Positions 1 through 12,682 of a stretch of DNA of 64,000 nucleotides are shown in pieces. The first letter of the stretch is position 1. Each line of letters opens with the position of its first letter. The notes below the pieces were generated by a model, which did no database searches, was not told where the DNA came from, and worked only from the letters and a program-made list of their open reading frames with translations. The translations under genes were made by a program, and so were the position numbers. This stretch comes from Lolium rigidum (lineage: Eukaryota; Streptophyta; Magnoliopsida; Poales; Poaceae): the NCBI RefSeq assembly GCF_022539505.1, contig NC_061508.1:63993754-64057753 (forward strand). The letters run 5' to 3'.

Positions 1-1929
1 GATATCTTATGGATCAAGGCAACTCAGACCTCATGAAGTGAACTATCCAACACATGATTTAGAATTAGCAGACAGCTTGTATTTGCACTTAAAACATGGA
101 GACATTTTCTCTATGGAGCCAAGTGTGAGCTCTATACGGATCATAAGAGTCTCAAGTACTTCTTCACTCAGAAGGAACTCAATATGAGACAGAAAAGATG
201 GCTTGAACTAGTCAAGGATTATGATTTGACCATCAATTATACTCTAGGAAAGGCTAATGTTGTAGCAGATGCCTTGAGTAGGAAGAGCACTAGAGGTGTG
301 GAACAAGAATTATCACCGGAGTTGAGGAAGGAAATAAGTCAAGCTCAAATACAACTTTGGGAGAAAGAAGCTCATGAAGGACTATCGGCTTTACAAGTGG
401 CCGATGAGCTAAATGTTAACTTAAAGAATGAGATAATGATGGGTCAATTGGACGATCCATTCATCGTAGAGGAGATGAGAAGGATAGATGAGGGTAGACC
501 ATCAGAATTTCACAGAGGAGAATCAGGATCACTATGGTTTCAGAAGAGGATTTGCGTTCCGGATATTGCTGAGATTAAGGAAGTAATACTCCGGGAAGCT
601 CACCAAACACCATATTCCATACATCCGGGAAGTACCAAGATGTACATGGATCTTAAGGAACTATTATGGTGGAACAACATGAAGAGAGAGATAGCACAAT
701 ACGTGGCGGAATGCCATACCTGCCAAAGAGTGAAGGCTGAACATCAGAGTCCGGCAGGAAAGTTACAACCTTTACCAATCCCAGAATGGAAATGGGAGGA
801 AATAGGAATGGATTTCATCACCGGACTACCTATGACCAATAAAAAGAAGGACATGATATGGGTAATCGTGGACCGGTTGACGAAAAGCGCACACTCCTTA
901 GCGGTAATCAGCAGGATAAAGGAGAAAAACTCATCGATCTTTACATCAAAGAAATCGTGAGTAAACATGGAGTGCCCAAGAAGATCGTGTCAGATCGAGG
1001 ATCCGTGTTCACCTCAGCATTTTGGAAGCAACTACATGAAGCTTTAGGATTCAAGTTAGATTATAGTACGGCCTATCATCCTCAGACAGGTGGACAAACA
1101 GAAAGAACCAACCAAATCCTAGAGGATATGCTTAGGGCTTGTGCCCTAGATTTCGGAGGATCATGGGAGGAGCATTTGCCACTAGCAGAGTTTTCATACA
1201 ACAATAGCTATCAAAGCAAAGCATCAAGATGGCACCGTTCGAAGCTCAGTACGGAAGAAAGTGTAGATCACCCATATGCTGGTACGAAGCTGGAGCAAGC
1301 AAGGAGTTTAATCCTGATTATGTCAAAGAAAAGCAACAAATCATCGACATTATAAGAGATAGGTTGAAAATAGCCCAAAGTCGACAGAAGAGTTATGCCG
1401 ATCGAAGAGAAGAACATGGGAGCCACAAGTTGGAGACATGGTATATCTCAAGGTGAGCCCGATGAAAGGTCTTCGGAGATTTGGAGTAAAGGGGAAGCTA
1501 AGCCCTAGATACATCGGACCTTTCAAGATTCCGAGTCAAAACCGAGGGTTAGCATTTGAATTGGAACTACCGGGGAGGTTATCCCAAGTTCACAACATAT
1601 TCCATGTGTCGCAACTCAGAAAGTGTTTAAAGACCCCAGATGAGCCAGTATCACATGATGAGCTCGAGTTACAACCAGATTTGACATACATCGAAAAGCC
1701 GGCGAAGATTCTCGAGGAGAACTGGAAACAACTCAGGAATCGAGCCATAAAATACTGCAAGATACAATGGAAGCATCATCCCGAAAGGGAAGCCACCTGG
1801 GAAAAGGAGGAAGACCTGAGGAAAACATACCCCGAACTCTTCAGGTATTACAACCACAACTTCGGGACGAAGTTTTCTTTAAGGGGGAAAGGCTGTAATG
1901 TCCCAGGTTTAGAGACGATTGAGGGGTAG
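1..1929 (+). pseudogene. pol: pol 3' fragment: RNase H, integrase, chromodomain-like tail
   Basis: This is the C-terminal half of a Ty3/Gypsy polyprotein, cut off upstream by the window edge. Positions 1-300 read as RNase H ending in the ADALSRK hallmark. The integrase follows: an HHCC zinc site (HPGSTK to CHTCQ, about 620-725), then the core with GMDFITG, SDRGSVFT and QTERTNQ carrying the D, D and E residues (about 805-1110). The last part (1438-1879) has VYLKVSP, the GPF motif and a tail resembling a chromodomain. The reading frame changes near 900, 1230 and 1435, so the copy is dead. The last frame reads through the polypurine tract into the LTR and stops at 1927-1929. Outside this family nothing else fits; the chromodomain is the least certain part. 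Confidence 0.85.
1881..1893 (+). other. Polypurine tract of the first Ty3 element
   Basis: AAGGGGGAAAGGC lies immediately before the LTR start TGTAATG. Such purine runs prime plus-strand DNA synthesis in LTR retrotransposons. Its position fixes the LTR boundary at 1894. Confidence 0.8.
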
Positions 1930-4900
1930 ATTTTAGAAAGGGATGTGCATTGCAACGTAAATTATGGGGAAATTTCGCGATTTTAAAACAAAACTGCATC
2001 GAAGGGGGACATGTTTCTCTCTCGACATCTTACAGGGTTAGGGTTTCGAGAGTGCGATAAACTTGTTCCTACTCAACTAAATTAGGGTTTTGAGAAGAGA
2101 GAAGAGATATTACATCACAATCTTAAGTTGCATGATTGAATTCAAATTTAAGTTGCATGATTGAATTCAAACCAAAGTTGAATTTGAGTTTCAAATTCAA
2201 ACATTAAATAAATAACCATAATTCAATTATGAGGAGATTCATTAAGTAAATTGTAAATAAAACACATTATGAACAATAAGTAAAGCTCATTAGAGAAAAC
2301 CTTGAGCTTTATTGATTATCACACAATATACAATGTCTTTACAATATTCACAATTGAAATAAATACAACATATTACAAGAATTGGAAAAAATAGAAAAAT
2401 GAAAAGAAAAAGGAAATTACAATGCAATGATCTATCCTAAAACTACAAGTTAATACTCATTTAGTCTTGAGCTTGATGATCTTCATGTCCATTTGATCAA
2501 TTTGATCCCTGCACACAAACACAAAGAAAACAAGTTATGCCAAGTGGCATATTAGAAATAAAAGGGAATTAGAGAGGATATGACCAAAGCTTCCGAGCTG
2601 ATCCACTCAAGGCTAGCACAAGCCAGATACCAAGCATTCGCACACACACACACAGCTAGACTGCTCACAAGGCAGTGTGCATGCAACACAACACACACAC
2701 AGGTCAGTGTGTCACCAAGAGTGGCCAGGCCTTGTTGTCGACCAGGAGATCAACGCAAGGTTCATATAAAACCTTTTCCACAGCCAGAACCAGTAGTTCA
2801 TCGACAGACCAGCAGCTGGGTAAGTTCACAAGAACACCAGAACACAAGAACACAAGAACAGATTGAACAACCACCGCTGTTCAACATATCTTCATAACCA
2901 CATCACTGAATCAAGCATCACAAGCTTGCTAGGAGGAGCAGGGCAAGCACTGAAATCATCCAGAAGCAAACCCTCTACACCAACACTTTTCTAGGAGCTG
3001 CAGTGAGGTATACCAATAGATCATGAGCAAGCAAGGTTTTGCTCATATTAATCCAAAGACATGCATAAGTCACAGAAGCAAAAGAGGGTAGAACCCTGTT
3101 TGTGTCATCATTTGGCTGTAAAGCCATTTCGTGCAAGAAATTATGGGTAAAGACCATTAGGAAATCATCCCATGGGAACAGAAGTTATGCAAATTAATGC
3201 ATAACTGAAGAAATCCAGCAAAAGATGAAGTCACAGCTAGCCTAGCCCACACACTTAGCACCTACAGCTATTTATGCCATCAGACTATAGACAATTTCTT
3301 GTCTATATACTTTGTCAACATCAAAAGGTCACTGGAAGTCCAATATTGGATCAAGCCGGGAACAGCCTATTCCATTCCAAGTAAGCAATCACAAACCATA
3401 GCATGTCACGAGAGAGGGAGCAACCATGACAAGATCACAAGTGCTGCCAGTGGCCACCTCAACCCCGAACCAAAGACAAGAACCTACACATAATTATCCA
3501 TTTGGATTCAGTAGAGGTCTAGGGTACACAACTGAGTGTTGGCATCCATCTAGCCCTGTCACAGTTAATAGGATGATCACAACTGCAAAGCAGCTCACAT
3601 CACTTATCTATTTCACAGAATCCAGGCAATACAGATAAGTGAGCAACAAAAATAATCAAAGCACCAGTGGCCTTGAAGATGATCCAATGGATCATTGCAA
3701 GCAACATACTGCCGCTTAAGTAAGCACCAAGACACACTAGGACTCAGCTCGTGTGATACACACACATCACAAGGTTGAATAGAAGTGAAGCACTGAAACA
3801 ACACAACAGCTTCTACAAGCAACTGATGATCATATGATCATCAGAAGCTTGCTAGAGCATGCCAGGGCATGCTAGGGCATCACTGGCATCAACACAGGAA
3901 TCATATAAATTAAACAGCCACAGTTAAGCAACAATTGAATCACATACAATTACATAAACCATTTTTATGATTGTATCAGAAGCATATCATCAAGGAATTG
4001 ATGTATATGGACAACAATTAAGCAAGGCCGAGCCTACCATGAGCCAACAACCTTTAATCATCACCCAAGCAGCACTGGTACTTGCTAAACAACAAGAATC
4101 ACTCACAGTAGTGAACCAGGGGAGCCAGAGCATAGCACAACACAAGCAAGCAAGCAACAACAACAATGGCTAGGGATGCTCAGATGAGCATCTAGACAGA
4201 TAATAGCATGTATAACCACAAGGGTGAGCAGAGACAGGAAACAAAGGAGGCATATGCCACATTAAGATTTGCACACGCGCATAGACTAGGGCAAGCGTGG
4301 CAGCAGCAGCACAACAAATAGCATAAGCAAAGCCGTAGCACAAGCACAGCAGCTTGCAGCCATGGCGCGTGTAGGCAGCAGCAGCTAGCGCATCAAGACA
4401 GCACCAGGACGAGCATGGCGCAGAGCCCATCGGCAGGGCCAGCATCTCCATGAGGGGAAGCAGGCCAGTAGACAGAGCTAGACGAAGAGGAGGAGGAGAA
4501 AAGGAGGAGAACGGGGGCACTAACCTGGAGCAGCATCACGGCGTCACCGTGGCGACACGGCGGCACAGCCTGGCCACGGCAGCGCCAAGCCATGGCCAAG
4601 CCAGGCGGTCGCCGAGGCGCAGGGGCTCCAGCGCAACCACGGCGGGGCACACGGCCACGCCACGGCGCCAGGTTCGTCGGCAACGACGAGATCGCCGCGG
4701 AACCCCCACGGCCATGTCGCCGAGGTGTTGGGGAAGAGCGGTGACGGCGAGGAAACACAGATCGGCGCGGACCGATCGGTGCGCCGTCGTGCGGCCGTTC
4801 GATTGCGACCGATCTCGCCGGCGGGGATGGCCGGTGGCGGCCGGAGTAATCCGGCGACAGCGCAGGTGACCACGACGTCGCGAGAGAGAGAGGAGAGCTA

Positions 4901-7900
4901 GGGTTCGCGAGGGAGAAGGAGAAGGGGACAGGTGCGTCCGACCGAGCCGGATGTGCGACTCGGGTTAGGGTTAACCGCTGGGCCACCCTGACAGGTGGGC
5001 CCAGGGGCATTTTTGCCATTTCACAATTCATTTAAAATACAGAAACGTTGAAAAAGCACAATACATGTTTCCTAGCTCTAAAAAAATAATTAAAAATATG
5101 AAAATCACTCAGTATAAAAAACTCTATCATAATAAAATATGAAGTAGAATTTTTGAAGATAAACAAGAATAAGTTCAAATTTGATGATTAAAATAATCAT
5201 TTAAAATCACCTATATTATTTTCAATAATGAAAATAAGCCCATAAATTCTTTTGGACTTTAAAAACACCTTGACAACATTTCAAGGTTGTATTTACCCTA
5301 AATAGAGTATCTCCAAATTATTCTTAGTATTAACCTCTTACATGAAATACTAACGACATCGGAAGGGGGGGAACAATTGGAATCATGCATCAATGCTTCT
5401 TTAACCATTGCCCTTATCGGACAATGATGCTATTTTTCAGCAACAGAGGACAAGGGTCAGTCCACACCATCCAACTGCAACACTTTGCAGTGTTCAGGCA
5501 AGTTCATCGCTTGCTCATGTCAATTGAGTATCTTTATCAAATTACTTGCAAAGTACTATGATTATCATTATTGCATAAAAACCAAAACCACTATTTTCAT
5601 AACTATGAATATGACTATGTGGTTGGCAATGGAACCATGGATTGTGTTGATATGGTGGAGGTTCCATTGCAAGGGTTTATATCCATCTAGGATTAAACAA
5701 CAAATGTCGTCCAATGGATTCTTGTGCCGTAATACCCGTGTTAACCATAAGATCCGGAGTGGGACGGAGTAGTCAAAAGTGTTTCCACCTCTCGTTCATC
5801 AACGGATGCTCATTACTGGGTGCACTTGATCTCGAGAGACAAGATGCAGGGGGGGAACCCGTCGAAGTCCCCACGGTAATGAGGTCTATGATGGGTGATG
5901 TCTACGGGTGCTTCTATTCTTGTAGACAGTGTTGGGCCTCCAAGAGCAGAGGTTTGTAGAACAGCAGCAAGTTTCCCTTAAGTGGATCACCCAAGGTTTA
6001 TCGAACTCAGGGAGGAAGAGGTCAAAGATATCCCTCTCATGCAACCCCGCAACCACAAAGCAAGAAGTCTCTTGTGTCCCCAACACACCTAATAGGTGCA
6101 CTAGTTCGGCGAAGAGATAGTGAAATACATGTGGTATAAATAAGTATGAGCAGTGGCAACGGCACCGTAAAAGTGCTTTGCCCGGGACAGCAAACAAGCG
6201 AGTAGTAACGCAGCGAGTAGTAACGCAAGTAAAACAAGAAACAAGCGATAGCGATATTTAGGAACAAGGCCTAGGGATTAGACTTTCACTAGTGGACACT
6301 CTCAACATTGATCACATAACAGAATAGATAAATGCATACTCTACACTCTTGTTGGATGATGAACACCATTGCGTAGGATTACACGAACCCTCGATGCCGG
6401 AGTTAACAAGCTCCACAATATTCAATGTTCATATTTAAATAACCTTAGAGTGCATGACAGATCAACACAACTAAACCAAGTACTAACATAGCATGCACAC
6501 TCGTCACCTTCACACTATGTAGGAGGAATAGATCACATCAATACCATCATAGCAATAGTTAACTTCATAATCTACAAGAGATCATAATCATAGCCTACGC
6601 CAAGTACTAACACGGATGCACACACTCGTCACCATTACACCGTGCAGGAGGAATAAACTACTTTAATAACATCACTAGAGTAGCACATGGATAAATTGTG
6701 ATACAAAACACATTGCAATCATAAAGGGATATAAATAAGCACTTCACTATGCCATTCATAACGAGTGAATAAGTATTATGTGAAATATAGCCTAAGAGAC
6801 CCACCACGGTGCACACACTCTGTCACCTTTACACACGTGGGACAAGGAGTCTCCGGAGATCACATAAGTAAAACCCACTTGACTAGCATAATGACATCTA
6901 GATTACAAGCATCATCATATGAATCTCAATCATGTAAGGCAGCTCATGAGATTATTGTATTGAAGTACATAGGAGAGAGATTAACCACATAGCTACCGGT
7001 ACAGCCCCGAGCCTCGATGGAGAACTACTCCCTCCTCATGGGAGACAGCAGCGTTGATGAAGATGGCGGTGGTGTCGATGGAGGAGCCTTCCGGGGCACT
7101 TCCCGTCCCGGCGGCGTGCCGGAACGAGACTCCTGTCCCCCGGATCTTGGCTTCGCGATGGCGGCGGCTCTGGAAGGTTTCTCGTACCGTGGCTTTCTTC
7201 GTCTCGAGGTTTTAGGTCAGGGACCTTTAAATAGGCGAAGAGGCGGAGTCGGAGGGGCGACGAGGCGGTGACACACTAGGGGGGCGCGGCCAGGGCCTGG
7301 GCCACGCCGCCCTGTCATATGGGGGCCCAGTGGCCCCCCTCTGGCGACTCTCGGGTGTTCTGGAAGCTTCGTGGAAAAATAGGATGCTGGGTCTTGATTT
7401 CGTCCGATTCCGAGAATATTTCCTTACTAGGATTTCTGGAACCAAAAATAGCAGAAAACAGGAACTGGCCCTTCGGCATCTCGTCAATAGGTTAGTTCCG
7501 GAAAACGCATAGTAATGACATAAAGTATGCATAAAACATGTAGATATCATCAATAATGTGGCATGGAACATAAGAAATTATCGATACGTCGGAGACGTAT
7601 CAATGGGTTGCAACTGCCGGCGTAGGAATGTATGGTAGAGCCCTGCATTGTTGTCGTGGTCGGGGCCCATCCTTAATTGGTGTAAGTGAACCGGCGTGGA
7701 CCCAGGGTCGGAGATTGCAACAAAGGGTGGGTGTTCGAGGTAGCGGAGGAACATGATTGGCTAGACCTTATACCGGGCATCACACCATAGGAAGTGTGGA
7801 CGGGAAAGCTGCCCGGTTGGCACCAAGGTTAAGATCTCTTATGGGTAAAGCAACACACCTCTCGCAGAGTGTAAAGAACCGTGACCTGTCACTCCCTGTT

Positions 7901-8615
7901 CCGGGATTTGGAACTGCGAACGCTGCCGGAAAGGAACTCCATGAAGTTCTAGTAAACCGGTGAAGGCTGACGGACATAGTTCTTCGGAATAAAAGCAACC
8001 TCTTGAAGAAATGTATATCAAAACTTGCATTGGTATTAGACTTTCTGGTCTAGTATCGTAGCTAGTGCATTAAACACCTCTTTTCTATAATGAACTTGTT
8101 GAGTACGCTCGTACTCATACCACCCTTAAATCCCCTGCTTAGATTTTCTGAACCACTTGGAGGAGGGCAACGACAACCCTGAAGGAGCCGACATCATCGG
8201 CTATGAAGAACCAGACCTCTCTGGAGGTGTCGAAGGTGTAGACTACCTTATAGTCTACGGAACCGGGGAGCGTTCCGGTGGAGAACAAGCTTAGACCGAT
8301 AGAGAGTAGTAGTACCGAGCAGTACAAACTTCTAGTACTTAACTGCTCGTTGAAATAAATGTACCACTTGTTAAGACTATTATATTGTAAGTTAAGTTGG
8401 GTTCGTCTCGAACCCAGGAGTACCCCTCTTAGGACTCAAGAGGAGCTCCGAGATGATATGTATATTATGTTTGTAATAATAAATGAATGAGTTATGGACC
8501 TGCTATGTTCTGTTGTACTACTCTGAGGGATGTAATATTTGCGGAACGGTACTTCGTGAATGTTATATCAACGACTGGCATACTACAACATGCAGTGGTA
8601 TGCAGGATCACCACA
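1894..8615 (+). repeat. Very long 3' LTR (about 5.0 kb without its insertion)
   Basis: The LTR starts TG just after the polypurine tract and appears to end CA at 8615. Removing the solo LTR at 5896-7602 and one 5-bp duplication leaves about 5010 bp. It holds AT-rich stretches (2000-2500, 5040-5340), short CA runs near 2641 and 2690, and a GC-rich block at 4440-4990. That block has open frames on both strands, but no domain I recognise and no consistent coding signal. No host gene is seen in 1930-5895 or 7608-8615. The right end is less certain because the 5' LTR is outside the window. Confidence 0.7.
5896..7602 (-). mobile_element. Solo LTR, TGATACGTCTCC family, with ATGGG target duplication
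   Basis: A 1707-bp LTR in minus orientation: on the minus strand it begins TGATACGTCTCCGACGTATC and ends TCA. The pentamer ATGGG occurs directly before it (5891-5895) and directly after it (7603-7607), a perfect target-site duplication. No internal region is present, so this is a solo LTR left by recombination between two LTRs. The minus-strand TATA-like box TATTTAAA lies at 7226-7233. It is related to the LTRs at 41810, 46898 and 62884, sharing the GC-rich core and the CGTCGGAGACGTATCA end. Small ORFs inside it are not supported as genes. Confidence 0.9.
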
Positions 8616-8789
8616 CAGGCCCTGGAGGAACTCCCGGATCAGCCGTTTCTAGCGAGCCACACTCTTCTTCGCACAAGTCGACAACGTCGTGTTCCCGCTG
8701 AGCCACCGCGGGAGATGGCGCGAGGTGGCGCGGGACGACGAAATCCCGGCGGGATGAATTCGGTCACCGCGCTTGAAATTTCGCCAACG

Positions 8790-8796
8790 TATATAA
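8790..8796 (+). promoter_or_regulatory. TATA box of the Myb/SANT-like gene
   Basis: TATATAA is followed by GGGCGGCTCTC and would be expected to start transcription about 30 bp downstream. If the 8808-16597 element and one CTCTC copy are removed, the sequence reads on into a 5' leader and an ATG at 16671. The retrotransposon therefore sits between the TATA box and the expected start site. Confidence 0.65.
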
Positions 8797-8807
8797 GGGC
8801 GGCTCTC

Positions 8808-9973
8808 TGTTATCACCAGAATTTGACCGGATCAGAGGTGGGCCGCGATTGAAGATGGGCTTGAAGAATATACATAGAAGGACTACATGAATCGGCCTTG
8901 TATACAAAGTTTGGGCTAGTTTGCCCGTGTATCTGTAATATAGTAGGATACGTGTCGATTAGATAGAGTTTGGGCTCGTGCCCGGTTGGGATTATTCCCA
9001 CGTTAGAAAGTCTACGGACTATAAATATGTATCTAGGGTTTATGAAATAAACAACACTCACGTTCACCACAAACCAATCTAGGCGCATCGCCAACTCCCT
9101 TGTCTCGAGGGTTTTCTTCCGGGTAACATCATGCTGCCTAGATCGCATCTTGCGATCTAGGCAGCACACGTTTATTCGTCGTTCATGCGTTGCTCGTGCT
9201 CGAAGCCTTTTTGATGGCGAGCAACGTAGTTATCATAGATGTTTTAGGGTTAGCATTGTTCATCGTATCATATGCTATCGTCGTGCGACCCTTAGATATC
9301 TAGCCGCCCTTACACCTATCTTGGGTGTAAGGGCGGCACCCCGCTTGATCATTATTTAGTAGATCCGATCCGTTATGATTGCTCCTTGTTCTTCAAGGAT
9401 TAGTTTAATATCTGCATGGTCAGGCCTTACAAACGGGTTGAAGGATCCAAGGGCGCGTAGGGTGTAGTTTGCTAGCCCTAGACAGAGATGTTCCGAGGAT
9501 CAACTTCGTGTTGGTTTTTAGGCCTTGTCTAGGGTCGGTTTACGATCACCGTGCGTGGCCGCCAGGCTCAATCACAAGTAGGATGTTCTGATTATGCGGT
9601 GAAAACCCTAAATCGTAGTAGGTCGTTTTAGCTTTGTTTTGATCAAGCAGGACCACCATCCGATCGTACACCTCGTACGGATCATGGGTGGATTGGCTCC
9701 TTGAGCCGATTCACAGGACAACCTGAGAGCCGATCGAGGCTCGTATTTAATGTTTACGTGTATGCCATGCAGAAACTAAGCGAGGCATCATCCAACACCT
9801 TCCCCGACCGGGTATAGGTCAGGTGGCACGCCCTTGCATCAGCATCGGACGTGCGTGCCGGAGTCTTTGCGGGCCGTCGCTTTGAGGGGCCGTGGCCAGC
9901 CCGCAGTCCCGGGAGCCTCCCGGCTCTACTGTGTTGCCCGTCGCTGCTCGCCGGTGGGTTTCTGACCGCAACA
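8808..9973 (+). repeat. 5' LTR of the CTCTC Tat-like element
   Basis: It begins TGTTATCACCAG and ends GACCGCAACA. A TATA box (TATAAAT) lies at 9020-9026. Two strong hairpins lie in the presumed transcribed part: a 16-bp stem at 9132-9147/9151-9166 with a 3-nt loop, and a 14-bp stem at 9303-9316/9324-9337. The 3' copy at 15437-16597 matches closely but has damaged both stems. Confidence 0.9.
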
Positions 9974-9978
9974 CATTC

Positions 9979-9996
9979 TGGCACGCCCGGTGGGAC
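9979..9996 (+). other. Probable primer-binding site
   Basis: TGGCACGCCCGGTGGGAC begins 5 bp after the 5' LTR, where a tRNA primer site is expected, and starts with the TGG that pairs with a tRNA CCA end. I could not assign the tRNA. Confidence 0.55.
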
Positions 9997-10034
9997 AATC
10001 TTCGACATCAACCGTATCGCCATCTACATCTGAG

Positions 10035-12585
10035 ATGGCGGAAGGCACTCCGGTCAAGTACGAGGACCTGGCTGACGAGCTCAAGAAGAAGCATGACGAG
10101 ATCAAAGCAGTCCTCGAAGCCGACCTCATCGGCTCTTTTCACAGAACCCGCTCACATGGCATCAGGTGGAAAGGGTTCTCGCCTGAAGGCGCGCTCGATG
10201 GAGGGGACCTATCCGCCCCGTCAGAAGAACGCACCAGGTCTCTGCGTCAGGAGATTAACTTCATGGTGGCTCATTCGCTGCACCGCCATTCTGAGAGCCT
10301 GGTAAACACGTTGGAGCGTGTTGCTCTGCGCGTGATCCAGGAAATCATGAGCCATCAGTACTCTCCGTCAGGACCAGCTCTGGGGACTCACCAAGGAGAG
10401 GTGCCACTCCAGTCCCGTCCACCGCTGCCTTCGCGTTGGCAGCACCAGAAGTTTCGAGTTCATCGGCATACGTCGTCTACAAGATCGGTGGTGACCCTAG
10501 TGACTACCAATTCTTGCATGAGGCGCCTAAGGAGATCCCTCACGGATACACGTGCGCATACGTGCCGACCGCAAGAATCGGGCACTCTCGAACCAGAGCT
10601 GCAACAGCAGGGACTTCCGGAACGAGCAGGAGGAACTTCGGGAACGGATCTTGAGAAGCAGACGTGGCTAGCTAAGTATGCCACTCCGACAAACCTCCAG
10701 AGCTCAGCTCCTGCAGTTGGCTCAGAGCTGGAAAAGCAAGCATGGCTGGCTAAGTATGCCACCCCGGCGAATCTTCAGAGTTCGACTCCTGCAGCCATTA
10801 CCGCGGATCAGATTAGTACCATCTTAAAAGACCAGTTCGGCATGATGCCGAAAAGGAGGACAATCGGCTATACCAAGCCGTACCCCAACGAGTACGAGTT
10901 GATCCCGCTACCACCCAAATATCGGCTCCCTGATTTCTCCAAGTTTAATGGATCAGATGGTTCCAGCTCCATCGAGCATGTGAGCCGATATTTGGCACAG
11001 CTGGGCACGATCTCAGCATCAGACGAGCTGCGCGTGAGGTTCTTCGCACAGTCCCTCACAGGATCGGCTTTCGGGTGGTACACATCGCTGCCACCAGACT
11101 CAATCCGGACTTGGAAGCAGTTGGAAGAGCAGTTCCACATGCAGTATCACTCAGAAGCTTCCGAGGCTGGCATTGCCGATCTAGCGCAAGTACGACAGAA
11201 GCGCGGAGAAACAATTTCAGAATACATCCAGCGTTTCAGGACCATTAGGAACCGATGCTATTCGGCTCATGTGACTGAAAAAGAAGCAGTCGAGTTGGCG
11301 GTGGTGGGTCTCGCATCACCGATCAAGGACGTGGCCTCCCAAGCAGACTACCCTTCACTGGCGCACATGGTGCAGAAGCTGTCAGCATATGAACAGCGTC
11401 ACCCAGACGTTTACCAGGATAAATTCAAACGTGCGGTGGTCCTGGTTGAGGCAGTATGAAGATGAAGGATCTGCGGGAGATCAAGAGGTAGCAAGTGGCT
11501 GAATGGACTCGGGGGCAAGCCCCGTGTCCTGTAAGTGGGTTAAGCAACAAGGTCCTCCAAGAGGGTTTGACTTCGATGTCACCAAGGCTGAACAAATTTT
11601 CGACCTCTTACTCAAGGAGAAGCGACTAAAGGTACCCGAAGGCCACAAGATTCCCACGGCTCAGGAGTTGAACGGAAAGCCATACTGCAAGTGGCATAAC
11701 ACGTTCACCCATGTCACCAACGACTGCAGGGTGTGGCGTCAGCAGGTCCAAATGGCGATAGAACAAGGGCGTCTAATTTTCAGCCAGTACGCCATGAAGG
11801 TCGACACACAACCCTTCCCCGCCGTTAACATGGTGGAGTGCACTTGCCATGGAGGGTGCCAACCAGGATTCTCGTGCAATATCAACATGGTAGGACCTGG
11901 GCACCACTCTGGTAAGGACGGAGATGAGGGCAGTTGCTCTCATAGCAAGGACGCAGAGGAAGCCGCTCCACGCGATCGGCTCCGTCATGATGGCAAGCGC
12001 TACATCACAGAGGGAGAAGTGAGGAACGTAAGATATCAGCGACCTCTCTCTGATCACCTCCTCAACAAGTATGTGGGTCAATACGACCAACGCCGGCGAT
12101 ACAACGACGATGTTTAAAGAGATCGTCTGGCTAGGGACGCCAGGAGACGCCGTCGGCATGATCGCGACGAGGAGAGATATGAGCGCCACGCCAAGGAAAA
12201 GCCGAGAGAGCAAGACGACGTGGATAGGCACTGGGACTGTCCCTTCTTCGTACATCGCTGGGATTCAGGAATGAGCCGATTGCCTACAATCGGCAACTGC
12301 CCAGAATGTAGACATAAGAAGAAGGATGCAGCTAGCGTGTTCGTGTTCAAACGTCTGGGGCCTCTCCCGCCTCGGAACAAGCACGCTGAGCCCTCTCGGG
12401 TAGAAGATCTCGAGGAACTGGAGGACGATGATGAAGAAGAAGATAAGTATCATTGGCCAAGGTGGTGCCCTGATGGACTCAGCCGTTCCCAAAAGCGTAG
12501 GGTTCAGCGACTACGTGGTTTGGAGGAAGCCGAGAGGTTATACCTGCACACGTTGAGGAAGGCGCGGCCTGATCTCGGCCGCTAA
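10035..12585 (+). pseudogene. gag: gag of the Tat-like element, three broken frames
   Basis: Gag forms the virus-like particle and packages element RNA. The frame opens at ATG 10035 and runs to a stop at 11457-11459. It continues in a second frame at about 11503-12117 and in shifted sequence at about 12118-12585. The first part has a charged N-terminus, a short internal tandem repeat (WLAKYATPAN type, about 10660-10790) and a retrotransposon gag domain (WYTSLPPDSIRTW, then the FRTIRNRC region, about 11070-11260). The second has YCKWHNTFTHVTNDC, and the third CPFFVHRW and NCPECRHKK, cysteine motifs typical of plant Tat gag. At least two frameshifts make it non-functional. The start was chosen as the first ATG in frame after the primer site. 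Confidence 0.75.
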
Positions 12586-12682
12586 AATTCAGCGAACCCC
12601 GGACGAAGAAGGTCGGCCACAAAGGAAAGAGTGGCGCCCTGTACGTAAGAAAGCCGATGATGAAACATCGGCCGGCACAAAC

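Larger units (their letters stand above)
1..8615 (+). mobile_element. Ty3/Gypsy chromovirus-like LTR retrotransposon, 3' part
   Basis: The window opens inside the pol gene of a plus-strand Ty3/Gypsy element. RNase H, integrase and a chromodomain-like tail run to a polypurine tract at 1881-1893, directly followed by a 3' LTR that starts TGTAATGTCCC and ends GATCACCACA near 8615. The gene order (RNase H, then integrase, then tail) is that of Ty3/Gypsy. The 5' LTR, gag, protease and most of reverse transcriptase lie before the window. The LTR is interrupted by a younger solo LTR at 5896-7602. The clade is inferred from the C-terminal tail; the exact family was not identified. The sequence from 8616 on is host DNA (the promoter of the Myb/SANT-like gene). 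Confidence 0.85.

Noticed and set aside
2641..2702. CA microsatellite
   Set aside because: Only short CA runs inside the LTR; no distinct feature.
4393..5031. Long ORFs on both strands in the GC-rich part of the 5-kb LTR
   Set aside because: High GC removes stops, there is no domain or splice structure, and they lie within LTR limits.
10460..10762. Minus-strand ORF in the small Tat gag
   Set aside because: Shadow of the gag internal repeat on the other strand.
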